From: CBDBJK01 sp965206395
Lineage (GTDB): Bacteria; Chloroflexota; Dehalococcoidia; Lucifugimonadales; CATOSD01
NCBI GenBank assembly: GCA_965206395.1
Contig: CBDBJK010000038.1
Coordinates: 124,001-188,000, forward strand
Reading direction: 5' to 3'
Length of the DNA: 64,000 bases
A program made the position numbers and the translations under genes. Under the pieces are notes generated by a model. It had not been told where the DNA came from and did no database searches. It saw only the letters and a program-made list of their open reading frames with translations. This document shows positions 1 through 9,566 of this stretch, one piece after another (the first letter of the stretch is position 1; each line of letters begins with the position of its first letter).

Positions 1-16
1 AGCCTTTTCAGGGCTT

Positions 17-631
17 CTACTGCATCGGCGAGCATTCCGCCGGAATCAGTATCTTGTTCTCCTGTTTCAGTGGACTCACGCCACTAGGAGGAGGCCACAC
101 GCCAGAGGTCCGTGTGTCCTCTCGGACTTGCGCTCGCTCGTCAAGGCTTTTGTAGGCCCAAAGATGGATGAACTTGTTCAGGCCGCCAATCTCTGTAGTC
201 CAGCAACCTGCCAGCGGAGAGTATTTCTCACGCTCGGCGATGGCCTTGTCCCATGCCTCGAATACCTTTGCAACATCGCCAGGCCCGTAGGTATAAATGC
301 GTAACTCATAGATTGGGCCAATTTTACGGTCGCCAAGGGGAGTCATGAACGGTGCGGGGGTCAATATCTCGGTTTGCATATTGTCGACGAACTGGCTTGT
401 GTTTGGCGGCCACGCGCCGTCGGCAACAGCCTTCGCGCGGACGTCCCCACGATGATTCAAGTCGTCGTAAGGCCAGATATGCACCACCTGGTTGAGCGGG
501 CCGACCTCGGTGTGCCAGAGGCCACCAAGTATTGAGTAGGCAAGTCTACCCGGTAGCTTTTCGCCAAACCCTTTCTCGAAGTCGGGCACGCTTCGAGGCT
601 TGAGGTCGTACGTGCGCATCTCATAAATCAT
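17..631 (-). CDS. NIPSNAP family protein with two tandem domains
   Basis: 204-residue protein made of two similar halves, each a NIPSNAP-type ferredoxin-like (dimeric alpha/beta-barrel) domain. The first begins MIYEMRTYDL, the second begins IYELRIYTYG near residue 110. Each half carries a matching Trp-rich segment (GGLWHTEVG / GCWTTEIGG, then VVHIWPY / FIHLWAY). A longer upstream start exists in frame, but AAGGAGGAGG lies just before the ATG at 631, which decides the start. NIPSNAP proteins have no single settled reaction; small-molecule binding or oxygenase-like roles are suggested for bacterial members. It lies 55 bp downstream of the aminotransferase on the same strand and is probably cotranscribed. 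It ends in TAG, showing that TAG is a normal stop here. Confidence 0.9.
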   Translation of the reverse strand: MIYEMRTYDLKPRSVPDFEKGFGEKLPGRLAYSILGGLWHTEVGPLNQVVHIWPYDDLNHRGDVRAKAVADGAWPPNTSQFVDNMQTEILTPAPFMTPLGDRKIGPIYELRIYTYGPGDVAKVFEAWDKAIAEREKYSPLAGCWTTEIGGLNKFIHLWAYKSLDERAQVREDTRTSGVWPPPSGVSPLKQENKILIPAECSPMQ

Positions 632-686
632 TTTTTCCTCCTCCTTATTGATTGTGCTGTGGCCTCGTATCAAATAAGTATTGTCG

Positions 687-1649
687 CTAGTAGACGCCGG
701 TGAGCCACCCTGGATGACCCGATCTGCCGCGCACTATCTCTTGGTAAAGCTGCTCCACGCGCGATGAGATAGGCCAGGAGTTGCCATCGCCAATCTGATA
801 TCCGTCTATGTTATTGATAATCTGAATCTCGGCACCCGTGCCGCAGATGAACACCTCGTCGGCTATATAAAGCTCGGTGCGGTCCATCTCTCTCTCAACG
901 ACGGGCACGCCAAGCTCGTGTTCCAATAATTCTTTCACGACAGTTCGGGTTATGCTCTCAAGGATGCCTGCCGTGACCGGTGGTGTGATTGCCACACCGT
1001 CCCGAATTATGTACAGGCGTGCGTAAGAGACCTCGGAGACCTTCCCTTGTTGATTGAGGATGATGCCGAACTCGTAGCCGTGTACCATGGCCTCATCGGC
1101 TACATAGCGGCTGTTCTGGTAGTTGGAGATTGCCTTGGCCCTTGGCGGCATCACGTTGTCCGATATGCGGCTCCACGAGCTTACCCCGGCGGTTGCGGTT
1201 CGTCCAGTCCCTAGATTGGAAGACGCCTTGCGAGATATTATAGCGATTTCGCCAGGCATTTCCACCACCGCCAGGTAACCCGGCACGTCGTCTCCGAAAT
1301 AAGCAAGCGGTTGGATATAGCAATCGTCGCGGAACTCGTTGTTCTTTGCCAGCTTGACGATGCTCTGTACCAGCTCATCGCTCGTCCAGCGTGAGGTCAT
1401 CCGCATAATCTTCATAGATTGGAAAAGCCTCTTGATGTGGGCTTCCAGATGAAAGATATGCAACTGCTCCTGCTGCGGGTTCCAATACCCTCGAATGCCC
1501 TCAAAGACCATAGATATAGAAGACCATCCCAGTTTGGACGCGTGAACAGTCGCTTTATCCCAATCTACTTGCTTGCCCGACATCCAGAGGTATTTAGGCG
1601 GTTTTTCAGAAGCAGTCCAGTCGTCTTTCTTAACTTTTTCTTGGGTCAT
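687..1649 (-). CDS. ilvE: Branched-chain amino acid aminotransferase-like, PLP fold type IV
   Basis: 320 residues, the usual length for the family. Fold-type-IV aminotransferases use pyridoxal phosphate to move the amino group between branched-chain amino acids and 2-oxoglutarate. Visible features: the N-terminal substrate loop SMVFEGIRGY, the PLP lysine in PPRAKAISNY (about residue 165), and the cofactor phosphate-binding segment TAGILESITR followed by ADEVFICGTGAEI. Start at 1649 follows AAGGAGACG. The usual EG(S/P)GxN cofactor motif reads KVSEVSYARLY here, so substrate specificity should not be taken as certain; D-amino-acid transaminase or aminodeoxychorismate lyase relatives share the fold. 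It sits 160 bp downstream of the peptide importer genes on the same strand. Confidence 0.88.
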   Translation of the reverse strand: MTQEKVKKDDWTASEKPPKYLWMSGKQVDWDKATVHASKLGWSSISMVFEGIRGYWNPQQEQLHIFHLEAHIKRLFQSMKIMRMTSRWTSDELVQSIVKLAKNNEFRDDCYIQPLAYFGDDVPGYLAVVEMPGEIAIISRKASSNLGTGRTATAGVSSWSRISDNVMPPRAKAISNYQNSRYVADEAMVHGYEFGIILNQQGKVSEVSYARLYIIRDGVAITPPVTAGILESITRTVVKELLEHELGVPVVEREMDRTELYIADEVFICGTGAEIQIINNIDGYQIGDGNSWPISSRVEQLYQEIVRGRSGHPGWLTGVY

Positions 1650-1811
1650 TACTGCTATTCGTCTCCTTTTGCAGCCACGCTCCCCAGTTGAAGCCTATCA
1701 CGCAGAACAGAATTTGTGAACCACCAATGCCTATACATGTGACCGACGAAGATTCCTGACTTTATGATAATTCCAATGTTGAGAATACGACGGCTATTGG
1801 ATGGCCAGGGG

Positions 1812-2831
1812 TTAGACGTGATAGCAAGCCACCTGATGGCCTCCGGCCTTGTCCTCCAGTGGTGGATGGGGATTGTCGCGGCAGAAGTCGTTGGCTATGG
1901 GGCATCGATCGTAGAAGCGACACCTTGACGGAGGGTCAACTGGCTGTGTCACGCCGCCCTCGATTTCCACGGGCTGGCGGACGTACGTAGGGTCTGGTAT
2001 GAGCACTGCGGATAATAGAGCCTTGGTATAGGGGTGCAATGGATTCTTTAGAAGCTCCTCGGTCTCCCCTATCTCGACTATCTTGCCCAGGTACATCACG
2101 GCGATGCGACTGCACATATACCGGGCGACAGCAAGATCGTGAGTAATGAAGAGGTAGCTGATTCCCAACCGCTGGGCAAGATTTGTCATAAGGCTCATAA
2201 TGCCTGTGCGTATGGACACGTCCAGCATCGACGTTGGTTCGTCTGCCACGACAAAGGCGGGGTCGACTACTAACGCTCTCGCAATCGCCACTCGCTGCCG
2301 CTGCCCGCCGGAAAGCTCATGAGGATAGCGAAACAGATACGTGGCGGAAGGCGTGAGTCCCACAAGTTCAAGCAGTTCCCCTACCCTTTCTAGTCTTTCT
2401 GTCGGACCGCCTATATGCTGTACTGAAAGGGGTTCCGCTACCGTGTCAAAAATCGTGCGGCGTGGATTCATCGACTCGTACGGGTCTTGAAAAATCATCT
2501 GGGCGCGGCGGCGGAACAGCTTCAGGTCCCGGCCTTTGACACGGGATACGTCTGAGAAGTTGTGTTTGTCGTCCGTGAAAAGTATCTGGCCGCTCGTTGG
2601 CTCTAGCAGCTTGACCAGCAGCTTGCCTGTGGTAGTTTTGCCACACCCTGATTCGCCCACGAGTCCAAGGCTGTCCGACACTCCCAGGTCAAAGGAAATG
2701 CCGTCAACCGCATGGATATAGCTCTGGCCTCTTGCAAAGAACCCTTTGGACACAGAAAATCGCTTCGTCAACTCCTGCACTCGCACCAGAGCCGAGCCAT
2801 TTGCTTCGGGTTGGGTGGTCAGAAATGTCAC
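1812..2831 (-). CDS. oppF: Oligopeptide/dipeptide ABC transporter ATPase (OppF/DppF type)
   Basis: 339-residue cytoplasmic ATPase subunit of a peptide importer. Walker A (GESGCGKTTTG) at about 59-69, Q-loop QDP near 116, signature LSGGQRQR near 173, and Walker B VVADEPT near 194 are all intact. The C-terminal oligopeptide-transport extension has the Cys motif CRFYDRCP, where many relatives bind an iron-sulfur cluster. GTG start at 2831 is preceded by AGAGGA at good spacing. It lies 61 bp downstream of the OppD-type subunit and is the last gene of the importer operon. The substrate could be peptides, nickel or sugars, since this subfamily is broad. Confidence 0.92.
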   Translation of the reverse strand: MTFLTTQPEANGSALVRVQELTKRFSVSKGFFARGQSYIHAVDGISFDLGVSDSLGLVGESGCGKTTTGKLLVKLLEPTSGQILFTDDKHNFSDVSRVKGRDLKLFRRRAQMIFQDPYESMNPRRTIFDTVAEPLSVQHIGGPTERLERVGELLELVGLTPSATYLFRYPHELSGGQRQRVAIARALVVDPAFVVADEPTSMLDVSIRTGIMSLMTNLAQRLGISYLFITHDLAVARYMCSRIAVMYLGKIVEIGETEELLKNPLHPYTKALLSAVLIPDPTYVRQPVEIEGGVTQPVDPPSRCRFYDRCPIANDFCRDNPHPPLEDKAGGHQVACYHV

Positions 2832-2892
2832 GGCATTCCTCTGTTCTGACGCGTCACGAAAGAGGGTTCCAACATGCCGCCCAGTGCTCTCC

Positions 2893-3813
2893 TCACCTTA
2901 TGATGGGAGGCTCTTCTTCACGGCAAGCGCTGGTAGCGTACTTGCAGCGCGGATGAAACCGGCAGCCCTTGGGAGGGTCGATCAAGTTCGGAGGCTCTCC
3001 GGGCAAAGTTGTAAGCTCATGCTTTTCGCCTGTGACGCTAGGAAATGCCGACATGAGTGCTTGTGTGTACGGATGTATGGGTCGCTGGAAAATCTCGACG
3101 GTCTCCCCTACTTCTACCAATTTTCCAGCATACATCACGCCCACGATGTCGCTTACCTCCGCAATGACAGCCATGTCGTGAGAGATGTAGATCAGGCTCA
3201 TGTCTAGGCGTTTCTGGATTGCACGGATCTCTCGCAAGATTCGATCCTGCACTATCACGTCAAGGGCGGTTGTCGGCTCGTCGGCGATAATAACGTCCGG
3301 GTCGCAAGAGAGGGCCATAGCGATAACAGCTCGCTGCTTCATCCCACCACTGTACTCGTGCGGATACCTGTTTATGAACCCAGAGTCGAGGCCGACCAGT
3401 TCGAATAGGTCTCTAACCTTCTGTTCTGCTTCAGACCGAGATAGCTCGGTGTGAATCTCGATAGCCTCAATAATCTGATCGCCCACTTTATACACGGGGT
3501 CAAGCGAGTTCATCGCGGCCTGAAACACAATGGAAATCCTGTTCCATCGAATCCTCTGCATCTGCGTATCGGTCAACTGGAACAGGTCAACCCCATCCAA
3601 CAATATGTGGCCGTTCAAGAGGCGTCCGTTGTCAGGTAATAGCTTCAGAAGTGAGATGGCGATTGACGACTTGCCACACCCCGATTCACCGACAAGGCCC
3701 ATTGCCTGCCCGCGCTTCAGGGAGAAGGAGATGCCGTCCACAGCCTTGACTTCGCCCTGCCGGGTGACATAGTGCATGGTCAGGTCTTCTACGGAAAGAA
3801 GATTATCGCTCAT
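2893..3813 (-). CDS. oppD: Oligopeptide/dipeptide ABC transporter ATPase (OppD/DppD type)
   Basis: 306-residue ATPase subunit that pairs with the OppF-type protein to power the importer. Walker A GESGCGKSS at about 42-50, signature YSGGMKQR near 157, Walker B IIADEPT near 178, and the C-terminal Cys-containing CRFHPRCKY segment are present. The start codon at 3813 overlaps the stop of the upstream permease gene by 4 bp (ATGA), a sign of translational coupling. The protein ends shortly after the Cys motif, slightly shorter than many homologues (about 320-330 aa) but with all catalytic elements. Confidence 0.92.
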   Translation of the reverse strand: MSDNLLSVEDLTMHYVTRQGEVKAVDGISFSLKRGQAMGLVGESGCGKSSIAISLLKLLPDNGRLLNGHILLDGVDLFQLTDTQMQRIRWNRISIVFQAAMNSLDPVYKVGDQIIEAIEIHTELSRSEAEQKVRDLFELVGLDSGFINRYPHEYSGGMKQRAVIAMALSCDPDVIIADEPTTALDVIVQDRILREIRAIQKRLDMSLIYISHDMAVIAEVSDIVGVMYAGKLVEVGETVEIFQRPIHPYTQALMSAFPSVTGEKHELTTLPGEPPNLIDPPKGCRFHPRCKYATSACREEEPPIIR

Positions 3814-4760
3814 GCCCGTCGCAATCTGGGATTGACGATTTCATCCATAGAGCGTCCTACGAGGTAAAAGGATGAGCACAGCAAGGTAATGGAAATGCTG
3901 GCCGGAAATATCAGCCACCAGAAGTCGCCGACCTGCAAGAGATAACCCGCTGCTCGGGTAGTCTCTATCATGATGCCCCAACTCATTCTAACGTCTAGCA
4001 GTCCGAAGAAGGACAGCACAGCCTCGGATAAAATGGCTCCAGTAACGGTAAACATCATGTAGAGGAAGGCAAGCGGCAGAAGGTTGGGCAAGATATGGGT
4101 GAATACGATATGGAAATCGTGCCCTCCAGCCACCTTCGCCGCCTCTATATAGGGCTTTACCGAAACGCTGAGGGCTTGTGATCTAAGTATCACGCCTGTC
4201 CCGCCGAATCCCGAAAGAATGCCGATTATGATGCCCAGACGAAAATGGTCCATCCCGAAAAGCGCGCTCACAACTATTAGCAACGAGATGCCGGGCAGCA
4301 TTATCATGATATCCGCCAGTCTCATTAGGAGAGTATCTACGATGCCCCCGAAGTATGCCGACACTGCCCCAACCAAACTGCCTATGCCAACGGTGACCAC
4401 TGCCGCGACAACTCCAAGAATGAACTCTGATTTTGTGCTAGACATGAGCTGGCTCAGAACGTCACGACCCAGAGGATCCGTGCCCAGCAGATGGCTCAGG
4501 CTTGGCGGTGCGGGCTGGCGGGTTTCATCGAATGCATACCCTATCACAGGATCGTAGGTTCTCTCATCCCACACCGTATTCATCAGTATCGGGTGAGTGA
4601 AGGCGAGCAATGCGTAAAAAACTATTACAGTCAAACCCACCAACCCGATTCTGGTCTGCACAAACAAACCCCAATTGACGCGAAGACCGTGAAGGAGAAG
4701 GTTGAGCCTCTCGCGCCAGATCAGTTGGATTCGCGTTTGTTCGACGACTTCTACGGCCAT
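3810..4760 (-). CDS. oppC: Peptide ABC transporter permease (OppC/DppC type)
   Basis: 316-residue inner-membrane permease. An N-terminal transmembrane helix near residues 40-57 is followed by a loop with the family-typical LLGTDPLGRDVLSQL sequence (residues about 88-102) and then five hydrophobic segments. The EAA-type loop that contacts the ATPase is recognisable as YIEAAKVAGGHDFHIVFTHI. Its ATG shares one base with the stop codon of the upstream permease (TGATG), and its own stop overlaps the next gene's ATG, so the permease and OppD genes are tightly coupled. Confidence 0.92.
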   Translation of the reverse strand: MAVEVVEQTRIQLIWRERLNLLLHGLRVNWGLFVQTRIGLVGLTVIVFYALLAFTHPILMNTVWDERTYDPVIGYAFDETRQPAPPSLSHLLGTDPLGRDVLSQLMSSTKSEFILGVVAAVVTVGIGSLVGAVSAYFGGIVDTLLMRLADIMIMLPGISLLIVVSALFGMDHFRLGIIIGILSGFGGTGVILRSQALSVSVKPYIEAAKVAGGHDFHIVFTHILPNLLPLAFLYMMFTVTGAILSEAVLSFFGLLDVRMSWGIMIETTRAAGYLLQVGDFWWLIFPASISITLLCSSFYLVGRSMDEIVNPRLRRA

Positions 4761-5908
4761 CAGTATCTGATCCTTGGATCGAGGAAAGCATAAAGAATAT
4801 CGGCGGCAAGGTGAGCAATGAGGACGAAGATTCCTGTGAACACGAAGGCACCTACCGCCAGGGGCAAATCTTCAGCAGTGACCGCGCTCACGAGTGTCTG
4901 ACCCATTCCAGGCCAAGAGAAGATGGTTTCAATGACGACGCCGCCATCGATCGCGAAGGCTATGCTGAGTACGAAATACGTCACTACAGGCAGCAAGGCG
5001 TTGCGGGCGACATGCTTGTCGCGCACGACCTTATCCGACAGTCCTTTTGCCCGCGCGGCGAACACGTAGTCCTCTCGCATCGTTTCGAGCATACTGTTCC
5101 GGGTAAGAAGCATCGTACCCGCAAAGGAAATCAGGGTTAGCGTACCAACTGGCAGCACCATGTGCCTGAGAATGTCGAAAGCAAGGTAACCCGTTCCTGA
5201 TGCGCTCCACGCCAACAGCATTACTACTGAGGACAGCGCGACGCTGCCGGTAATCAGCCAGCCCCGCTTGCGCATACGCACCCTTGAAGCGACGATGAAC
5301 ACGGCTATCAAGAATAGGGAGACGACCAGCGCAGTAAGGAGCATGTTGTTGAAGACGTGATTGGCGCTCACCGACGCGTCGCGCCAGGTCAAGGGATCCA
5401 GAAACATCCCAATTGGGAACCAGCCTGCCTTGAACGCGAACAGCCATATTATCATCAGGCCGAACCAAGGCGTGAATACCGTATACAGAATCACGCCGCC
5501 CAGTGTCGAGACGTACTCCGTGAGGCCGCCTCGTTTCCAGGCTATGATCTTGCCCAAGGCAAACCCCATGTAAAAGGAGATCACTGCCGCCGTAATGAAC
5601 AGGACGAGCGTTCTTGGCAGACGCTCCTTGATAATATCGACTACGGAACGCGGATACAGGCTGAATGAGACGCCGAGGTTGCCGGAGAAGAAATTCTTTA
5701 TGTGTACTGTGTATTGCTTCCAGAGCGGTTGGTTTAATCCAAATGACTCCTTGATCTTTAGGCGCTCGTCTGCGGGGATTTGTGGGTTCGTGGAATAGAA
5801 ATCGGAGATGTCTCCTGGCTGAGCGTTGATCATAAAAAATATCAACGTCAGAAATAGAAACAACGTGATGAAAATCTGTATCAAGCGCTTAAAAAGGAAT
5901 CTCGTCAT
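4760..5908 (-). CDS. oppB: Peptide ABC transporter permease (OppB/DppB type)
   Basis: 382 residues from the ATG at 5908, where the canonical N-terminus MTRFLFKRLIQIFITLF begins. An in-frame extension to 5950 is possible but runs into a perfect hairpin and looks non-coding. The protein has the first transmembrane helix, a long periplasmic loop containing LNQPLWKQY, then five more helices and the EAA loop YVFAARAKGLSDKVV. OppB-type permeases are usually 305-340 aa; the extra length is a hydrophobic and basic insertion between helices (residues about 185-245, including VASRVRMRKRGW). It partners the OppC-type permease immediately downstream. Confidence 0.9.
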   Translation of the reverse strand: MTRFLFKRLIQIFITLFLFLTLIFFMINAQPGDISDFYSTNPQIPADERLKIKESFGLNQPLWKQYTVHIKNFFSGNLGVSFSLYPRSVVDIIKERLPRTLVLFITAAVISFYMGFALGKIIAWKRGGLTEYVSTLGGVILYTVFTPWFGLMIIWLFAFKAGWFPIGMFLDPLTWRDASVSANHVFNNMLLTALVVSLFLIAVFIVASRVRMRKRGWLITGSVALSSVVMLLAWSASGTGYLAFDILRHMVLPVGTLTLISFAGTMLLTRNSMLETMREDYVFAARAKGLSDKVVRDKHVARNALLPVVTYFVLSIAFAIDGGVVIETIFSWPGMGQTLVSAVTAEDLPLAVGAFVFTGIFVLIAHLAADILYAFLDPRIRY

Positions 5909-5937
5909 TTCGGCGCCATTCTGAAGGTTAACCACGA

Positions 5938-5971
5938 CTGCCAGACACATGTCCGGGCATGTGTCTGGCAG
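5938..5971 (-). promoter_or_regulatory. Perfect 14-bp stem-loop between binding-protein and permease genes
   Basis: The arms CTGCCAGACACATG (5938-5951) and CATGTGTCTGGCAG (5958-5971) are exact reverse complements separated by the 6-nt loop TCCGGG. On the transcribed (minus) strand it lies after the end of the binding-protein frame (6050) and before the oppB start (5908). No T-run follows, so it is not a classical terminator. By analogy with other ABC operons, such hairpins stabilise the upstream binding-protein mRNA and lower permease expression; that role is inferred. Confidence 0.7.
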
Positions 5972-6049
5972 CCTGATATTACGTGTTCCTGATGAATCGA
6001 GGAGAATATAGCCGTTATGATCTCCTCGGTGTATGCTGGCACAAGCGAA

Positions 6050-8086
6050 TTACTCGATGAACGCCTCTTGCTGAAGGCCGCTCAATCGCTGGATTCCACC
6101 CAGGACGTCGGTATAAGGGAAATGAACTTTGCTCGGCCTATAGGTGTCCAGTATCGGCGTGGAAAACAGGTTTACGTAAGGCATGTCGTCGGCCAGGAAT
6201 TCCTGCAACCTGAGTACCTGTTTGCGCGCCTCACCTAAATCCGATTCCTTGAGTAGATCTGATGCTAGCTTGTCATACTGGGCGTTCGAGTATCCGCCCC
6301 AGTTCCGTCCACCCTAAGCCTGACTGCTGTGGAAGAAGTTCTCCAGGTAGTCCGGGAACAGCGAAAGCGACCAACCTAGGATCCACATATCCAACTCTTC
6401 TGCCACGTTCTCGCTGAAGAGAACGTCAATCATGACATTGAAGCCAGTGAGTTTTGCCCTGGCAGGAATCCCAATGTCGTTAAGCCAGCGCTCGATCCAT
6501 ATGGCGAAGGTAGACCTCAATGGGTCGTAACCCGCGCTGGGCGACATGATATCCATCTGTGGAACCAGCGTGCCGTCTGGCAGCCTCAGTCCACTGCCTT
6601 GCACCTCAACGAAATTGCCGTCCTCGCTGACTATTGGCTCTGTATCATAGGTAAATCCAGCGTCCTTCAAAAGCTGAACTGCCTGTGTTATGCGATCCTG
6701 ACGGCTCAGGCCCTCGCCAATCTTGGGAACGTCGGCGTTGTGCCAGAAGACGTTTCCAGCCGGAACCATCGCATACACCGGATGGGCCGAACCCTGCAAT
6801 ATCGTCTGAGTCACAAACTCTTTGTCGATGACCATAGCAACCGCCTGCCGAAAAGCCTTGTTATCCATCGGAGCCTTGCGAACGTTAAACCCCAGGTAGC
6901 GAAGGCTACTGGAAGGATTGGATATGATGGTAAGGTCTGAAGTGGCCCGCACTCTATCCTGAAATCCTTTTTCAAGTCCGTTTGGATTAAACAGGTAGTC
7001 TATATCCCCATTTGCGAGGGCCAGAATCGCGGCGTCCTGATTCCCGTATATTGTAAAAAGCTCGCTGTCAGCGTGGGGGCCAATCTCGAACTTTAACGAC
7101 ACAGCACCCTGTGGCTCGCCATAATATGAAACGTCATAGCCATTATTAGGGATCATCTCCCTATAGGCGCCGTTTTCGTATTCGACGATATTGATTCCAG
7201 ACCTGAACCAGTTAGGGTCCTTTTCGTTCTCAATGAAGGCCCCAGGCTCCCATCGCTTTGCCACGTAGCCGCCAGCCGTTGGCTCATTCTCAGGTATATG
7301 AGAGAACAGCGCCTGCTGTTGCGCGTCAATGTCTCCAGCAGCCTTAGCAGCCTCAACAACAGACTCCCAGTAATGCTTGGGCAGTATAGGAGTGAATGCC
7401 AGGCCAAACTGCCACACGCTGATCCCAGGGGTCATGGCGTTGCCTTCCTCATCCTCGGCCTTGAAGTACACCTTCAAGGTACGGGAGTCCAACGCCTCCA
7501 CATGGCTAAGGAAGTCTGGGTTGACGCTGGAGGCATAGTTGCCCCCCAATTCAAGGGCCATTACGGTATCGACCACGAATACGAAGTCGTCCGCTGTGAC
7601 GTCAACACCGTCACTCCATTTCGCGCCTTTCTTCAGACTGACCTCACTGGTCAGATATTTCTTGCCATTCATTGTCTCTTGTGTCAGTGCCGTGGGAAAT
7701 CCGTCCGCAAGAACCGGAACCCAGTCGAAGCGCTGGTCCGAATAGTCGTACAGGGTGGTCGCTACGCCATCGAGTACGTAGCCAGTCCACACTGAACCTC
7801 CGGGGCCGCCAAAGTAGTTCCAGTAATTCCTGGTATTCGGCTCCTGGAAGATGCCCATTCTGTACACGCTGGGGCCTGTGGAAGCCGTTGTCTCAGGAAC
7901 AGGCGTCACGGTCACCTCTACGATTTTCTCGACTATGACTGTTCTATCTTCGGGTACTACAACGGTTACTACAACAGTCCTTTCTTCAGTGATAGTCTCT
8001 GTGCCGCAGGCCAGCGCGAACACGAGCGCTGCCATTATTGATATTCCAGCCAGTAATTTGGCATGTCTAATCATTTGACCACTCAT
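6050..8086 (-). pseudogene. Peptide ABC transporter substrate-binding lipoprotein (family 5) with in-frame TAG
   Basis: The ATG at 8086 follows GGAGAGGAAGG and begins a lipoprotein signal ending in ALVFALACG, so the Cys is probably lipidated. A V/T/E-rich tether (residues about 30-55) leads into a family-5 solute-binding domain that would deliver peptides to the OppBC-type permease. The frame stops at a TAG (6314-6316) after 590 residues. The same frame then continues open for 87 residues to a TAA at 6050-6052, with typical family-5 C-terminal sequence (GGYSNAQYDKLASDLL, then ADDMPYVNLFSTPILDTYRP). A single nonsense substitution therefore removes the C-terminal lobe end. TAG serves as a real stop elsewhere in the window, so readthrough is not assumed. 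A sequencing error is the main alternative. Confidence 0.85.
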
Positions 8087-8405
8087 CCTTCCTCTCCAAA
8101 AAGGGCATTTTGACATAACTATGGCCCAGTTAAGAGGTCTCTGAAACATCGCAAGACTAACACGCCACTTCGATGGCAAGCTAGCGTTTTTAGCTGCTTG
8201 ATAAAGACATAAATTAGGAGGGGGTTTCCGTGTTGAATGAAAATCAGGGAATGCCAAGAGTAATTGTCTTATTGAAGGCAAAAACGATGGGTTGTGCGAT
8301 TCATGGGGGGACTTCTCAAAATGGAGAATTTAAGAGGCCTGGTTTAATCTCGCAGTCGTCTATTGATGGCTGGCTGGCTGGCTCAGTAAGGCCGATCAAC
8401 GCCCA
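8087..8405. other. Intergenic region upstream of the binding-protein gene
   Basis: About 320 bp between the DmpA gene end and the binding-protein start. I see a short TGGC repeat (TGGCTGGCTGGCT near 8368) and an A/T-rich stretch, but no convincing -35/-10 pair and no hairpin with a T-run. It should contain the importer promoter on the minus strand, which I could not place. A plus-strand open frame crosses it but has no family resemblance and lies mostly antisense to the DmpA gene. Confidence 0.4.
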
Positions 8406-9467
8406 TCACCGAGCCTTTGCAAGTATGTTGCCAAGCTCACTTACGGGTATAGAGTGCCGGGTGTTACCGTCTCTGCCCACAGTTGTCTCTGCCCGCAAGA
8501 TAGAATTGATGATCGCTTCTTCCGTAGCCTCCACAACACCGCGAAACAGAGGTGTTAGGTGTGCATCGTCAATGCCTGGCCGTTCCGAAGAGTTGGAAAA
8601 GGCAATAACGAAGTCTCCACTTCCATGGCTTGCGATGCCTCCTACCCTCCCAAGACCCATCGCGGCCCTGCGTCCAACGCGACCCAACTGCCGCGCCGTG
8701 ACTGGGGCATCAGTGCCTACAATCATCATTATCGAGCCGCTGGCATCGTCTGCTACTCCCGGAGGCAATATGTGACGGCCCACCTGCACGCCATCAATTC
8801 GAAGCTCTCTTGGGTCCCCTGTGTTAGTGAGCACAAGCGCTCCAATCGTGAAGGCTCCATGAGGGCCGTCGCAGACACGAGAAGAGGTTCCAATGCCGCC
8901 CTTCCAGCCAAAACCCGTCATGCCAGCGCCTGCGCCAACATTGCCTTCATGGATATTCGGCGAGTTGGCAGAAACGATTGCCTCGAAAACGTGGTTCGGT
9001 TGCACGTGCCTGCCCATCATGTCGTTCAAGAAGCTGTCGTTGCACTCTCCAACGACCGGGTTAAAAGAGTAGATGCCCGAATTGTTGCGGGACAAATAGT
9101 CCACCAGGGCATCGGCAACGCGCCATGTGTTTAGCGTGCTTGTGAGGGCGATTGGGCTTTCGATGACACCAAGCTCCTCTATTTGAGCAAATCCGACAGG
9201 TTTGCCAAAACCGTTCACAACGTGCACTGCCGCAGTAACTTTATGCCTGAAGATGTTCTGCTGATGGGGGAGCACGACAGTCACTCCGGTCCTGACAGGG
9301 CCTTTGCCTATCTTCAACGGCCCATCACCTTCAACCAGGGTGGTATGGCCCACAGCTACGCCTTCCACATCTGTGATGCTATTGTGTTGCCCATGAGGTA
9401 GGAGTCCTATATGCAGCCCCAGGTCAGTCGCCCGTGGGCGTGAGTTCGAATTCTGAACAGCGGGCAT
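8406..9467 (-). CDS. P1 family peptidase (DmpA-type L-aminopeptidase/D-esterase, S58)
   Basis: 353 residues from the ATG at 9467, chosen because AAGGAG lies 8 bp upstream. DmpA-family enzymes are Ntn hydrolases that cleave themselves between Gly and a Ser/Thr nucleophile and then release N-terminal residues from peptides. Visible features: N-terminal SITDVEGVAVGHTTL, the loop GNVGAGAGMTGFGWKGGIG followed by TSSRV around the self-cleavage site (about residue 205), and GRVGRRAAMGLGRVGG near the C-terminus. Length matches the family. It lies directly upstream of the peptide importer on the same strand, which fits a role in breaking down imported peptides, though a separate transcript is likely. 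Confidence 0.88.
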   Translation of the reverse strand: MPAVQNSNSRPRATDLGLHIGLLPHGQHNSITDVEGVAVGHTTLVEGDGPLKIGKGPVRTGVTVVLPHQQNIFRHKVTAAVHVVNGFGKPVGFAQIEELGVIESPIALTSTLNTWRVADALVDYLSRNNSGIYSFNPVVGECNDSFLNDMMGRHVQPNHVFEAIVSANSPNIHEGNVGAGAGMTGFGWKGGIGTSSRVCDGPHGAFTIGALVLTNTGDPRELRIDGVQVGRHILPPGVADDASGSIMMIVGTDAPVTARQLGRVGRRAAMGLGRVGGIASHGSGDFVIAFSNSSERPGIDDAHLTPLFRGVVEATEEAIINSILRAETTVGRDGNTRHSIPVSELGNILAKAR

Positions 9468-9566
9468 CTTATGATCTCCTTCTGTCACAGTATCTAACAG
9501 ACCAGAGGGAGGATAGACCAAGATGGCTGGCAGTGCAACCCTTTCAGGTTTGAATATTTGGTTGTA

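Noticed and set aside
8230..8775. A 181-codon plus-strand open frame.
   Set aside because: Mostly antisense to the DmpA peptidase gene, low-complexity start, no domain recognised.
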